NCBI GenBank assembly: GCA_040902225.1
Contig: JBBDXT010000004.1
Location: forward strand, 516,965 to 580,964
Reading direction: 5' to 3'
Source: Chloroflexota bacterium
GTDB lineage: Bacteria; Chloroflexota; Limnocylindria; QHBO01
DNA: 64,000 nucleotides
Shown here piece by piece: positions 16,642-25,411 of the stretch; positions within the stretch are counted from its first letter, which is position 1, and every line of letters begins with the position of its first letter. The position numbers and the translations under genes were made by a program. The notes beneath the pieces were generated by a model. It ran no database searches. It worked only from the letters and a program-made list of their open reading frames with translations, and was not told the DNA's origin.

Positions 16642-18257
16642 GCGACGCCGTCGGCGTGGAGACGCCGCCGGAGCCTCGCGGTCCATCGATCGGTCGAGTG
16701 CTGGCCAACGCCAGCCTGATCCTGACCGTGGCGGCGCTCGCCAGCCGCCTGCTGGGCTGGATCCGGCTGCTGGTCATCGGCTCGCAGTTCGGTGCGTCGG
16801 AGGACCTCGACGCCTACTTCGCTGCCTTCCGCATCCCGGATGCGATCTTCCAGCTGGTGGTGGCCGGGGCGCTCTCGGCCGCCCTGATCCCGGTCTTCAG
16901 CAGCTACCGGGCGCGGGAGGACGAGCGCGAGGCCTGGCGCCTGGCGAGCAGCGTCATCAACCTGGTCCTGATCGCGCTGGCCGTGTTCAGCCTGGTGATG
17001 GCCATCCTGGCCCCCTGGGTGGTGCCGATCATCGCGCCGGGCTTCGACCCCGAGACGACCGAGCTGACGGTGCGCCTCACGCGGGTGATGCTGCTCAGCC
17101 CGGTCTTCATCGGGATGGGCGCCGTGGTGAGCGGGCTGCTGAACACCTACGGGCGCTTCGGGGTGCCGGCGGCAGCCCCGCTGGTCTACAACCTGGCGAT
17201 CATCGTGGCCGCGGTGGTGCTGGCGCCAACGCTGGGGGTCGAGGGGCTGGCGATCGGCGTGGTGGCGGGGTCGATCCTGCACCTGGCAATCCAGCTGCCG
17301 CAGCTGCGCGGCGTGGGACGTCATTACGACCTGACCATCGGCCTTGGACATCCGGGGGTCCGCCAGGTGGCGTGGCTGATGGGTCCGCGCCTGCTCGGCC
17401 TTGCCGCGGGACAGCTGAACTTCATCGTCAGCACCGTGCTTGCCAGCAGCCTGGGGGTTGGGGCCGTGACCGCCTACAACTACGCCTTCCAGCTCAGCCA
17501 GATCCCGGTCGGCGTGCTGGGGGTGAGCGTCGCGGTCGCCCTCTTCCCGACCTTCTCGCGCGATGCGGCGCTGGGACACATCGCCGAGATCCGGCGCCAG
17601 CTGTCGACCAGCCTGCGCATCCTCATCTTCCTGGCAGCACCGCTGACGGCAGTCATGATCGTCCTGGCCCGCCCGATCGCCGCGGTCTTCTTCCAGTACG
17701 GCCTCTTCTCGAGTGCCGCCGCCGAGCGCACGGCGGGGGCGCTGGTCTTCTTCAGCATCGGCCTCGCCGGGCATATCGTGGTGCACGTGCTGACGCGCGC
17801 CTTCTACGCAATGCAGGAGACCCGCGTCCCGGTGCTGTGGGCGATCGTGGCGGTGGCCATCAACGTGCCGCTGATGGTGATCCTGTCGGGGCCGATGGGG
17901 GTCGAGGGGCTGGCACTGGCCCTCTCGATCAGCGCCTCGCTGGAGGTGATCGGCCTGGCTTGGGCCCTTCGCCGCCGGATCGACTCGATCGACGAGGGGA
18001 CGATCCTGCGATCCACGCTTCGCTCGGCGACCGCGGCGGTTGTTGCCGGCGCCGTCATGCTCGGCGGATTGACCGCCGCGCAGGAGTGGTTCGGCCCGCT
18101 GTTGGCGAACGGCGCGGGGCGCGTGCTGGTGCTGCTCGTCCTTGCCGCTGCCGGGACGGCGGTCTACCTGCTGGCGGCCGTTGCGATGCGTTCCCAGGAG
18201 CTGGGCCAGGTGCGTCGCTACCTGCTCCACCGTGGCTCGGCCGAGGACACCGCATGA
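16638..18257 (+). CDS. murJ: Lipid II flippase MurJ
   Basis: A 539-residue polytopic membrane protein of the MurJ/MviN family with about 14 helices. Family signatures are [31 protein letters not shown] and ALIPVFSSY near the N-terminus. It flips lipid II across the cytoplasmic membrane. GTG 16638 overlaps the xerC stop (GTGA), and the next gene starts within its own stop (ATGA). It sits with murE and two FemX-type genes, so the operon links precursor synthesis, possible branching and export. Confidence 0.95.
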   Translation: MSDAVGVETPPEPRGPSIGRVLANASLILTVAALASRLLGWIRLLVIGSQFGASEDLDAYFAAFRIPDAIFQLVVAGALSAALIPVFSSYRAREDEREAWRLASSVINLVLIALAVFSLVMAILAPWVVPIIAPGFDPETTELTVRLTRVMLLSPVFIGMGAVVSGLLNTYGRFGVPAAAPLVYNLAIIVAAVVLAPTLGVEGLAIGVVAGSILHLAIQLPQLRGVGRHYDLTIGLGHPGVRQVAWLMGPRLLGLAAGQLNFIVSTVLASSLGVGAVTAYNYAFQLSQIPVGVLGVSVAVALFPTFSRDAALGHIAEIRRQLSTSLRILIFLAAPLTAVMIVLARPIAAVFFQYGLFSSAAAERTAGALVFFSIGLAGHIVVHVLTRAFYAMQETRVPVLWAIVAVAINVPLMVILSGPMGVEGLALALSISASLEVIGLAWALRRRIDSIDEGTILRSTLRSATAAVVAGAVMLGGLTAAQEWFGPLLANGAGRVLVLLVLAAAGTAVYLLAAVAMRSQELGQVRRYLLHRGSAEDTA

Positions 18258-19309
18258 GCCGCTTCCGGCCGGCGACGCCCGCTGACGAGTCCGCCTGGCA
18301 GGCGCTCCTTGGACGGAGCCCGGCCGGCGACTTCCTGCACGACTGGGCGTGGGCAGAGGTGGCAGCCTTCGACGGCCAGGTGCAGAGGCGCTTCGTGGTC
18401 GAGGAGGAGGGCGAGATCGTGGCGATCGCAGCAGCCCAGGAGCGTCGCCTGCCGCTTGGACGGGCCTTCTGGTACGTCCCGCACGGGCCCGTCCTCGACT
18501 ACGCCGATCCCCAGGCTGCCGATCGGTTGCGCGCCGTGACAATTGGCCTGCGCGAGGTCGGCCGGGCCTCCCGGGTGATCGCGGCCAAGCTGGAGCCGCG
18601 TGTCGAGGCCGATTCGTCCGCGATGGCGCACTTCGCACGCCTGCGGCCCGATCCGCGAACCGTCCAGGTTGGCCAGACGCGCCTGGTGGATCTGACCGAT
18701 GACGAATCGTTGATGGGCAGCTTCGACAAGGACACGCGCTACGCGGTGCGCCGCTCGCAGCGCGAAGGAGTGGAGGTCCGCGTCCTGACCGATGCGTCCG
18801 ACACGACGCCGATCGACGAGCTCCACGGCCTGGTGCTCGAGACGCAGCGCCGAGCGGGCTTCCCGCGGCCGCCGCTCGAGCGCTATCGGACCGCGTGGAA
18901 AGGGCTCGCAGGCGCCGGCCGCGCCTCGATCCTGGAGGCCCGGCGGGGCGACGAGCTGCTCGCCTCCGGCATGCTGGTGCTGGAGGGCGAGCAATCCTTC
19001 TATCTCTTTGCCGGCTCGCGGCGCGAGGAGCCGGGCGAGCCGAAGCACTACGCCAGCTACCTGCTGCAGTGGGAGATGATGCGCCTCGCCCGCGAGCTCG
19101 GCAGCCGGGTTCACGACCTGTGGGGGATCGCTCCCGCTGGGGCCGGCCCGGAGCACGCCTGGCACGGGGTCGGCCTCTTCAAGAAAGGCTTCGGCGGCCG
19201 CGAGGTCCGATGGGCTGGCACCTGGGATGTCGTCATCGACCCCACCGTCTACCGCCTCCGCTCGGTGGTCGCGATGGCGCGCTCGGCCATCCCTGGGAGG
19301 TCCCGATGA
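18254..19309 (+). CDS. FemX-family aminoacyltransferase (copy 1)
   Basis: A 351-residue FemA/B/X-type protein built of two GNAT-like folds. Recognisable elements are the N-terminal DFLHDWAWAEVAAFDG, GRAFWYVPHGPVLDY, the RYAVRRSQREGVEV helix-strand, FYLFAGSRRE and HDLWGIAP...FKKGFGG near the end. Members add an amino acid from aminoacyl-tRNA to the side chain of the diamino acid in lipid II. The ATG overlaps the murJ stop (ATGA) and its end overlaps murE (ATGA, with GGGAGG before it). Two diverged copies follow at 20795 and 23003. The amino acid added cannot be read from sequence. Confidence 0.88.
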   Translation: MSRFRPATPADESAWQALLGRSPAGDFLHDWAWAEVAAFDGQVQRRFVVEEEGEIVAIAAAQERRLPLGRAFWYVPHGPVLDYADPQAADRLRAVTIGLREVGRASRVIAAKLEPRVEADSSAMAHFARLRPDPRTVQVGQTRLVDLTDDESLMGSFDKDTRYAVRRSQREGVEVRVLTDASDTTPIDELHGLVLETQRRAGFPRPPLERYRTAWKGLAGAGRASILEARRGDELLASGMLVLEGEQSFYLFAGSRREEPGEPKHYASYLLQWEMMRLARELGSRVHDLWGIAPAGAGPEHAWHGVGLFKKGFGGREVRWAGTWDVVIDPTVYRLRSVVAMARSAIPGRSR

Positions 19310-20802
19310 GCGCACCACGCTTGATGGGCCTCGGCGAGCTGACCGACGCCATCGGTCCGGAACGGGTGGTCGGCGTGCCGGTCGGCGAGGTCCGCTCCCT
19401 CGCCTACGACTCGCGGCACGCCACTGCGGGCACACTCTTCTTCGCGGTTCCCGGCGACCATGTCGACGGGCATGACTTCATCGCCGATGCGGTGGCGCGC
19501 GGCGCACGAGCGGTGGTCGCCGAGCGGGAGACCCCTGGCCTCGCCGTCCCGCAGCTGCTTGTGCCCCGCACCCGCGACGCACTGGGCGATGCCGCCGACG
19601 CCTGGTACGGGCGCCCCTCGGAGCGCCTGGAGGTGATCGGCGTGACCGGCACCGACGGCAAGACCACGACCTGCTACCTGGCCGTCGCCGCGCTGCAGGC
19701 CGGCGCGCGCCGGCCGGGGATGATCGGCACGGTGGCGGTACGGGTCGGCGACATGGAGTGGCCCAATAGGGATCGGAACACAACCCCGGAGGCGCTGGAG
19801 CTCCAGGCGCTGCTGGCGGGCATGGTCGAGGCCGGCAACGATTGCGTGGTGATGGAGGCGACCAGCCACGGACTCGCCCAGTCACGCGTCCGCAACTGCC
19901 GCTTCCGGGTCGCGATTGTGACCAACGTGACCAGCGAGCACCTCGAGTTCCACGGCACGCTGGAGGCGTATCGGGCGGCCAAGGCGATGCTGGTCGAGGA
20001 GGCGCCGATTTCCATCCTGAATGCCGATGACCCAGCCTTCGGCTACTTCCGCGACCGAGCTCGTGACCGGGTCCTCACCTACGGGACCGATTCCTCCGCC
20101 GACGTCCGCGCCACTGATATCGAGGCCCGCGCCGACGGCACGACCTTCACGGCCACCACGCCCAGCTGGAGCGCCGAGGTCAGCCTGAAGCTGCCAGGTG
20201 CCTTCAACGTGCACAACGCCCTGGCGGCGCTGGCCCTGGCCGAGGTCGAGGGCGTTGACCTCGCTGCAGCGGCCGCCGCCCTTGGCGGCGTCAGCGGCGT
20301 TCCCGGCCGAATGGAGCGGATCGACGCTGGTCAGCCGTTCGGGGTGGTGGTCGACTACGCGCACACCGCCGAGTCGCTCGAGAAGGTGCTCAGCACCCTT
20401 CGTCCGCTGACAAAGGGGCGACTGATCGTGGTCCTCGGTTCGGCGGGGGAGCGCGACCGGGTCAAGCGTCCCGCCCTGGGGCGCGTGGCGGCCGAGCTGG
20501 CCGACCTCGCCATCGTGGCGGACGAGGACCCCCGCCTGGAAGATCCGCGGGTCATCAACGAGGCGATCGCCGACGGGGCGCGCGAAGCTGGCGCTCGCGA
20601 CGGCGAGAACCTCTGGGTCATCGACGACCGCCGGCAGGCGGTCGCACACGCCATCCGCCTGGCGGAGGCGGGCGACATGATCCTGCTGGCCGGCAAGGGG
20701 CACGAGGGCAGCATCATCTACGGCCGCGAGAAGCGCTGGTGGGACGAGCGCGAGGTGGCTCGCCAGGAACTCGCCACGGCCGGATTCAGCGCCGATGCCT
20801 GA
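19306..20802 (+). CDS. murE: UDP-MurNAc-tripeptide synthetase MurE
   Basis: A 498-residue Mur ligase. The UDP-binding N-terminal domain holds SLAYDSRHATAGTLFFAVPG, the ATP loop is GVTGTDGKTTT (about 113-122), and the central domain holds NVTSEHLEFHGT. The third amino acid is recognised in the C-terminal domain; the usual DNPR motif of diaminopimelate enzymes is here D-E-D-P-R (406-410), similar in pattern to the DDPR form found in Lys-using Thermotoga MurE. The substrate may therefore be lysine or ornithine rather than diaminopimelate, which would fit the FemX genes on both sides. It overlaps both neighbours. Confidence 0.94.
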   Translation: MSAPRLMGLGELTDAIGPERVVGVPVGEVRSLAYDSRHATAGTLFFAVPGDHVDGHDFIADAVARGARAVVAERETPGLAVPQLLVPRTRDALGDAADAWYGRPSERLEVIGVTGTDGKTTTCYLAVAALQAGARRPGMIGTVAVRVGDMEWPNRDRNTTPEALELQALLAGMVEAGNDCVVMEATSHGLAQSRVRNCRFRVAIVTNVTSEHLEFHGTLEAYRAAKAMLVEEAPISILNADDPAFGYFRDRARDRVLTYGTDSSADVRATDIEARADGTTFTATTPSWSAEVSLKLPGAFNVHNALAALALAEVEGVDLAAAAAALGGVSGVPGRMERIDAGQPFGVVVDYAHTAESLEKVLSTLRPLTKGRLIVVLGSAGERDRVKRPALGRVAAELADLAIVADEDPRLEDPRVINEAIADGAREAGARDGENLWVIDDRRQAVAHAIRLAEAGDMILLAGKGHEGSIIYGREKRWWDEREVARQELATAGFSADA

Positions 20803-21865
20803 GCTCTCCGCCTTCTACGTCACCGACCGCGACGCCTGGAACGCCTTCGTCGAACAGGCCCCGTACCGCAGCTTCCCGCAGCTCTGGGAGTGGGGCGAGC
20901 TGCGCGAGCCGGCCGGGTGGCGTGCCATCCGGTTCGCGGTAGGGGAGCGCGAGGAGCGGCCGCTGGCGGGCGCCCAGGTGCTGATCCGCACCGTGCCGGT
21001 CGTCGGCTGGCGCCTCGGGTATGCGCCGCGGGGCCCGATCGGCCAGTTCGACGAGCCGGAGACTCGCCGATCCCTGGTCGCGGCCATGCGCCACCTGCGC
21101 GTCCTGGAAGGGATAGCCACCCTCAAGGTGGACCCCGAGGCCACGGCAGGCGAACCGCTCAGTGCGGAGCTTCTTGGCCCCCGTTGGCGGCCGTCGGCCA
21201 AGGTGCAGCCGCCGCGGACCCGGGTCATCGACCTCTCACTCGACGAGGACGCGCTCCTGGCCGGCATGCGCAAGAAGCACCGGCAGTACGTCCACAAGGC
21301 AGAACGCGCCGGGATCCAGGTCGAGCAGCTCGCCACGAACGCCCCGCCCAACGAGGCGGCCACCGCCCTGACCGACTTCTACGCGATCTACCGGGAGACC
21401 GCCGAGCGCGCGGGATTCGCGGTCCGCGTGCAGGAGTACTACGAACGCGTCTGGAGCCTCTTCGGCCCGGGCGGCCACGCCCGGCTCTTCTTCGCCACCC
21501 TGGACGGCGAGCGCGTGGCGACGCTCTTCCACTTCACATGCGGCGACCGCGCCGCAGAGGCCTACGGCGGCATGACCGATGCCGGCGCGGCCTCGCACGC
21601 CAACTATCTGCTCAAGTGGGAGGCGATGCGCGCCTTCAAGGCCGCCGGCTTCTCCAGCTACGACCTGTGGGGCATCGCGACCGGCGGCATCGCGCAGTTC
21701 AAGGAGGGCTTCGGCGGCCGACAGATCGACTACGTCGGCGCCCGGGACCTTCCGCTCCGCACCGCCCAGGACGCGGCCCTCCGGTTGCTCCTGCCCGCCT
21801 ACGGCATCGCCCAGCGAGCCCGCCTGCGGCTCACTGGTCACAAGCTCGCGGGCAGCGACGACTGA
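20795..21865 (+). CDS. FemX-family aminoacyltransferase (copy 2)
   Basis: A 356-residue FemX-type protein, diverged from copy 1 but with the same landmarks: YRSFPQLWEWGELREPAGWR, the basic KKHRQYVHKAERAGI helix, YETAERAGF-like second GNAT start, and YDLWGIATGG...FKEGFGG. It starts inside the end of murE (8-base overlap), so it is cotranslated with it. Expected reaction: tRNA-dependent transfer of an amino acid to the lipid II side chain, after or in place of copy 1. The topA-led operon appears to end here: a minus-strand gene begins 6 bases downstream. Confidence 0.88.
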   Translation: MPELSAFYVTDRDAWNAFVEQAPYRSFPQLWEWGELREPAGWRAIRFAVGEREERPLAGAQVLIRTVPVVGWRLGYAPRGPIGQFDEPETRRSLVAAMRHLRVLEGIATLKVDPEATAGEPLSAELLGPRWRPSAKVQPPRTRVIDLSLDEDALLAGMRKKHRQYVHKAERAGIQVEQLATNAPPNEAATALTDFYAIYRETAERAGFAVRVQEYYERVWSLFGPGGHARLFFATLDGERVATLFHFTCGDRAAEAYGGMTDAGAASHANYLLKWEAMRAFKAAGFSSYDLWGIATGGIAQFKEGFGGRQIDYVGARDLPLRTAQDAALRLLLPAYGIAQRARLRLTGHKLAGSDD

Positions 21866-21870
21866 CGGAG

Positions 21871-22131
21871 TCAGCGGCTCTTCGAGAAGTCGGTCTCCTT
21901 CACGACCTTGCCAGTGCGATCGTAAGTCCGCCAGATCCCGATCTGCCGCCCACGGTCGAACTCGCCGGATCGCATCGGGCTCCCGTCCTTGCGGAAGAAC
22001 TCCCAGGCGCCGTGCATCTGGCCGTCGAGCTGAAAGCCGCGGTAGCGGACTCCGCCGTCGTCGTAGTGAGCGATATCGGGGACCGGCTCCGTGCGTTTCG
22101 GCATCCAGGGGATTATCGTCGTTCGGGCCAT
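21871..22131 (-). CDS. Small MORN-like (YwqK-type) repeat protein
   Basis: An 86-residue soluble protein whose second half carries about three short MORN-variant units (YRGFQLDGQMHGAWEFFRKD, SGEFDRGRQIGIWRTYD, KETDF), the pattern of YwqK-family proteins that are sometimes annotated as antitoxin components. It is convergent with femX copy 2 and divergent from the Phd-VapC pair, sharing with it a 36-base promoter region that holds a palindrome. MPKRTEPV at 22104 is an alternative start. A link to the neighbouring toxin is possible but unproven. Confidence 0.65.
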   Translation of the reverse strand: MARTTIIPWMPKRTEPVPDIAHYDDGGVRYRGFQLDGQMHGAWEFFRKDGSPMRSGEFDRGRQIGIWRTYDRTGKVVKETDFSKSR

Positions 22132-22144
22132 TGACCAGGGTCTT

Positions 22145-22156
22145 ATGACCGGTCAT
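22145..22156. promoter_or_regulatory. Palindromic operator ATGACCGGTCAT in divergent promoter
   Basis: A perfect 12-base palindrome within the imperfect longer repeat TTATGACCGGTCATGATAA. It abuts the GATAAT element (22157-22162) of the antitoxin gene and lies 14 bases before the start of the divergent MORN-like gene. The position fits autoregulation by the antitoxin or toxin-antitoxin complex on both genes. Confidence 0.55.
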
Positions 22157-22162
22157 GATAAT
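22157..22162 (+). promoter_or_regulatory. -10 element GATAAT, leaderless promoter of antitoxin gene
   Basis: GATAAT ends 5 bases before ATG 22168 and directly follows the palindrome, so a bound repressor would block it. It also argues for ATG 22168 over the in-frame TTG 22162. Confidence 0.5.
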
Positions 22163-22167
22163 TGGCC

Positions 22168-22464
22168 ATGAGAACCGTGACTGCGATGGGCCTTCGGGCG
22201 CGCCTGGGCGAGATCCTCGACGCAGCTTCTTCCGGCGAGCGGATCGTGATCGAGCGTGACCATAAGCCGATGGCGGTCTTGATCCCTTACGAGGACGCCG
22301 CCCGCCTCGATCCGGACGAGCAGGAGCGCATCCGGCGCAGCCTCGAGGCTCTTGACCGACTGGTGGCCCGCGGCAAGCGCCTCCGGGCCTCGGGTCTCAT
22401 TCCCGGGGACGCGCCAGATGCAGTGACGGCGATCCGTGAGGAGCGGGCGCGCGATGACCTCTAG
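22168..22464 (+). CDS. Phd/YefM-type antitoxin
   Basis: A 98-residue protein. The N-terminal half MRTVTAMGLRARLGEILDAA followed by SGERIVIERDHKPMAVLIPY is the Phd/YefM fold, in which the head binds DNA; the charged C-terminal tail (RRSLEALDRLVARGKRLRAS onward) would wrap the toxin. It neutralises the PIN toxin encoded next and represses its own promoter. ATG 22168 is preferred over TTG 22162 because of the GATAAT spacing. It overlaps the toxin gene by 11 bases, giving coupled translation. The module interrupts the femX series and has slightly lower GC than the flanks, consistent with acquisition. Confidence 0.85.
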   Translation: MRTVTAMGLRARLGEILDAASSGERIVIERDHKPMAVLIPYEDAARLDPDEQERIRRSLEALDRLVARGKRLRASGLIPGDAPDAVTAIREERARDDL

Positions 22465-22990
22465 CGTGGCCTCGGCGCTCGTAGTCGACGCCTCGGTCGC
22501 CGTGGCGATCACCGTCCAAGAAGCGGGTCACGACCGCGCCGTTACGATCCTCCGAGAGCGCCGGGCCGCCGGTAGCAAGCTGCTGGTGCCTGCATTCTTT
22601 TGGCTCGAGGTGGCCAACGTCCTCGTCAGGCGCTATCGCCAGCGGCCTGGGGTGGTGCTCGAAGCAATCGTTGACTTGGAGAACCTTGGTCTGGAGTCTA
22701 TTGCGCTCGACCGGCCGCAACTGTTGCTCACGATCGACGCAATGGAGCGCGGCGGCCTTTCGGCCTACGACGCCGCGTATCTAGCCCTCGCGGAGTCCGC
22801 CAATGCGCAGCTCACGACTGCCGACCGACGCCTCGCTGCTGCAGCCGGCAGCCGGGCCTTACCGATCGGTGGCGGTCGCACAATCAAGGAAGCCCGCGAG
22901 CCCTACCCGGAATCCTGGGCGGCGTGGCCGGGGGCCGCCGCCTATCTCAAGCAGCTTCGCGCGCAGGTGGTCGGCCAGGCCAACGGGTAG
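22454..22990 (+). CDS. vapC: VapC-type PIN-domain ribonuclease toxin
   Basis: A 178-residue PIN-domain protein with the acidic catalytic set visible: Asp12 in LVVDASVAV, Glu in FFWLEVANVL, Asp in LSAYDAAYLALAE and Asp in LTTADRRLA. Such toxins cut tRNA or rRNA in the cytoplasm when the antitoxin decays. It is longer than typical VapC proteins (about 130-140 residues) because of a C-terminal extension of about 40 residues (GGRTIKEAREPYPESWAAWP onward). GAGGAG before ATG 22454 is a good ribosome site inside the antitoxin gene. Its TAG stop forms part of the TAGGCT element of the next gene. Confidence 0.87.
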   Translation: MTSSVASALVVDASVAVAITVQEAGHDRAVTILRERRAAGSKLLVPAFFWLEVANVLVRRYRQRPGVVLEAIVDLENLGLESIALDRPQLLLTIDAMERGGLSAYDAAYLALAESANAQLTTADRRLAAAAGSRALPIGGGRTIKEAREPYPESWAAWPGAAAYLKQLRAQVVGQANG

Positions 22991-22993
22991 GCT
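22988..22993 (+). promoter_or_regulatory. -10 element TAGGCT for femX copy 3
   Basis: TAGGCT begins with the TAG stop of vapC and ends 9 bases before ATG 23003, the same spacing as at topA and rel. No ribosome site is visible. Confidence 0.45.
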
Positions 22994-23002
22994 TCTGGAC
23001 CG

Positions 23003-24082
23003 ATGCCTCCCATCCTCCGTCGCGCCGACGACACCGACCGCACCGCCTGGGACGCCTTCATCGCCTCCCGTCCGGAGGCCGATCTCCTCCAGAGCTGGGC
23101 CTGGGGCGAGTGCACCGCGCTCGCGGGCGAGCCGTCTGCCCGCCTCCTGCTCGATGACAACGGCACGATCCGCGGCATTGCCCAGGCCCTCATGCGCCCT
23201 GCCGGGTTCGGCCGCCAGGTCGCCTACGTCGCGCATGGCCCAATCTGGGACCGATCGGCCCCGGACGCCGATCGTCTCTTCGCCTGGCTGCTCCAGGGCC
23301 TGCGCACCCTCGCCCGCAAGGAGAAGGCGCTCGTGGTCAAGCTCGACCCCCGTACGGAGCCCAGCGACGCGACCGACCTCGCCGGTCTTGTCGGGACCAA
23401 CAGGCTCCGCCCTGCACCCGACCTGCAGGCCCCGACTACCCGGATCGTCGACCTGCTGGATGGGGCCGAACAGCTCGAAGCGTCCTGGCACGCGGACGCG
23501 CGTCGCCTCTCGCGTCGCGCCGAGCGCGAGGGCACGCAGGTCACCGTCACCCGCGAGCCCGATCCCGCGCAGATTGCGATCCTCCACGAGCTGCTGACCC
23601 TGACCGCCGAGCACGGCGACTTTCGCGTCCGCTCACCGGAATTTCTCGAGCGGCTCGCGACCGAGCTGAGCCGCTCGGACGGCTGGTACCTGGGCATCGG
23701 CCGTGTCGAGGACACGCCGATCGCCGCCATGGCCTTCCCCCGCATCGGCAATCGCGCTTACTACCTGTACGGGGCCCTCCGCCGCGACCCCGAGTACAAG
23801 CATCACTACGGCGCCCACGCCGTCATGGCCACGATGCTCCGGGACCTCGCCGCCGATGGCTGCTCCACCGTCGACATGTGGGGCGTCGCCGAGCCGGACG
23901 ACACCACCGCCGATCCCGCCTGGCGTGGCTTCTCCGACTTCAAACGCACCTTCGGCGGCCTTCCCCTCCGCCATCCCGGCCTCTTCGACCTCGTGACCCA
24001 TCGGTTCTGGTACCGGCTTCGCGCCATGCGGGCCTGGTTCCATGGGCGTGTCGCAGCGATTCTTGCCTTGTCGGATCGGTAG
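23003..24082 (+). CDS. FemX-family aminoacyltransferase (copy 3)
   Basis: A 359-residue FemX-type protein with the same plan as copies 1 and 2: SWAWGECTALAGEPSARLLL, AYVAHGPIWDRSAPD, SWHADARRLSRRAEREGTQV, YYLYGALRRDPEYKHHYGAH and VDMWGVAEPDD...FKRTFGG. It probably adds an amino acid to the lipid II stem peptide. It is separated from copies 1 and 2 by the MORN-like gene and the toxin-antitoxin pair and seems to have its own promoter. Three paralogues suggest a multi-residue interpeptide bridge or different substrates. Confidence 0.87.
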   Translation: MPPILRRADDTDRTAWDAFIASRPEADLLQSWAWGECTALAGEPSARLLLDDNGTIRGIAQALMRPAGFGRQVAYVAHGPIWDRSAPDADRLFAWLLQGLRTLARKEKALVVKLDPRTEPSDATDLAGLVGTNRLRPAPDLQAPTTRIVDLLDGAEQLEASWHADARRLSRRAEREGTQVTVTREPDPAQIAILHELLTLTAEHGDFRVRSPEFLERLATELSRSDGWYLGIGRVEDTPIAAMAFPRIGNRAYYLYGALRRDPEYKHHYGAHAVMATMLRDLAADGCSTVDMWGVAEPDDTTADPAWRGFSDFKRTFGGLPLRHPGLFDLVTHRFWYRLRAMRAWFHGRVAAILALSDR

Positions 24083-24148
24083 TTGTTCAATGGGGTAGGG
24101 TTTCATTAACAATCACCGGACGAGCGGTGGGCATGAGGAGAGCGAGCG

Positions 24149-24460
24149 ATGTATGCCAGGGTGAGCTACTACGCCGAATCGCCAGAGCAGATTGATGCAA
24201 CGATCAGCAACTGGCGGAACAATGTCCTTCCTGCGGTTCGGCAGCAGATGAAGGAATCGGGCCTCAAGGACCATGGCGCCATGGTCCTCGTCGACCGCGG
24301 CTCTGGAAAGTCGCTCAGCATCAGCTTCTGGGAAACGGAAGACGAGATGCGGGCGAGTGAGGAGCAGGCCGACCGAGCCCGAGGGCAGATAGCTCGCGCC
24401 GGAGGCGGGAATATCACCGGCGTCGAGCGGTATGAAGTTGTAATCGACGAGCGAGAGTAG
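24149..24460 (+). CDS. Conserved small protein, dimeric alpha/beta-barrel-like
   Basis: A 103-residue protein (MYARVSYYAESPEQIDATIS ... GAMVLVDRGSGKSLSISFWE) with the beta-alpha-beta-beta pattern of antibiotic-biosynthesis-monooxygenase-like dimeric barrels. I recognise the fold style but not a specific family, and no cofactor is predicted. GGAGAG precedes ATG 24149. It is followed in the same direction by two SRPBCC proteins. The upstream gap (24083-24148) contains AT-rich TTTCATTAACAAT, unusual for this genome, and may hold its promoter. Confidence 0.65.
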   Translation: MYARVSYYAESPEQIDATISNWRNNVLPAVRQQMKESGLKDHGAMVLVDRGSGKSLSISFWETEDEMRASEEQADRARGQIARAGGGNITGVERYEVVIDERE

Positions 24461-24509
24461 ACACATCGCTGACCTGGACTAAAGTCGGCTGGTACAGGGA
24501 CGCGATGGC

Positions 24510-24941
24510 ATGATTTCCGCACGCGACAGCACCACGATCGGCCGACCCATCGACGAGGTCTTCTCGTATGTGGCCGATACCACCAACGACCCCGCTTGGC
24601 ACACCGATTTCACTGAAGTCCGCCGCCGCGGCTCGCAGCCGACGCAGCTTGGAACGGAGTTCGACGTCCAGATCAAGCCCTTCATGGGACAGTCGACGGG
24701 CTGGCTGAAGGTCACGGGGTACGAGCTGAACCGCCTGCTTGAGCTCGAAGGCCGTGTGGGGGCGATGGAGCCGACGCTCCGCTACACCTTTCGAACGGCG
24801 GATGGCGGGACGGAGGTGGGCCGGGAGGAAGCCCTTGAGCCACCGGGCCTGATGCGTTTGCTGCAGCCGTTCCTGCGCCCGGTCTTCGCCCGCAGAAACA
24901 GACAGTTTCTGGAGAACCTGAAGCAGGTTCTCGAGCGCTAG
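24510..24941 (+). CDS. SRPBCC (START-like) domain protein 1
   Basis: A 143-residue protein with the polyketide-cyclase/START layout: DSTTIGRPIDEVFSYVADTT, then FDVQIKPFMG, LLELEGRVGAMEPTLRYTF strands and a final long helix (PFLRPVFARRNRQFLENLKQ). SRPBCC proteins bind hydrophobic ligands; no catalytic residue is evident. It pairs with a second SRPBCC gene 51 bases downstream, with which it shares layout but little sequence. An in-frame ATG lies only a few bases before a second possible start, so the exact N-terminus is uncertain. Confidence 0.75.
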   Translation: MISARDSTTIGRPIDEVFSYVADTTNDPAWHTDFTEVRRRGSQPTQLGTEFDVQIKPFMGQSTGWLKVTGYELNRLLELEGRVGAMEPTLRYTFRTADGGTEVGREEALEPPGLMRLLQPFLRPVFARRNRQFLENLKQVLER

Positions 24942-24992
24942 ACGGAGGCTGCGGGAGCCGATGTCACGGAGCTCGTGCTGGGATAAGGACGC

Positions 24993-25406
24993 ATGAGAAT
25001 TGAATTGACAGAGCTCATCAACCGACCGCCGGCAGAGGTGTTTCGGTTCATCGCTGCTGACCATGTTCGGAACCATCCGCGCTGGGATCCCAAGATGGAG
25101 CTTCAGCAGGTAACCGAGGGACCGCTCGGCGTTGGAACCGTCATTCGTCGGCGCAATACACATACAGGCAAGCCGGTCGAAGGGACGATGGAGGTCGTGG
25201 AGTTCGTGCCGAACCGTGCGTTCGGGATGGTGATTCAGGACGGTCCGACGGAGATGCACTCGCGGATCACGTTCGAGGAGCAGGATGGGAACCGAACCAA
25301 GCTCATCGCCAGCGTCGACATACCGTCGATGGCCGAACCGATGAACCCCGAGCCGATCGAGCAGAGCATGCGCCGCATGAAGGAGCTGATCGAAGCCGGG
25401 CGGTAG
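24993..25406 (+). CDS. SRPBCC (START-like) domain protein 2
   Basis: A 137-residue protein: MRIELTELINRPPAEVFRFI, HPRWDPKMELQQVTEGPLG, GTVIRRRNTHTGKPVEGTME, ending in a long helix (EPIEQSMRRMKELIEAGR). This is the usual SRPBCC coenzyme- or lipid-binding layout. Function unknown. AAGGA sits just before ATG 24993. Its TAG stop lies only 6 bases before the extended -10 element of rel. Confidence 0.75.
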   Translation: MRIELTELINRPPAEVFRFIAADHVRNHPRWDPKMELQQVTEGPLGVGTVIRRRNTHTGKPVEGTMEVVEFVPNRAFGMVIQDGPTEMHSRITFEEQDGNRTKLIASVDIPSMAEPMNPEPIEQSMRRMKELIEAGR

Positions 25407-25411
25407 GGTGC

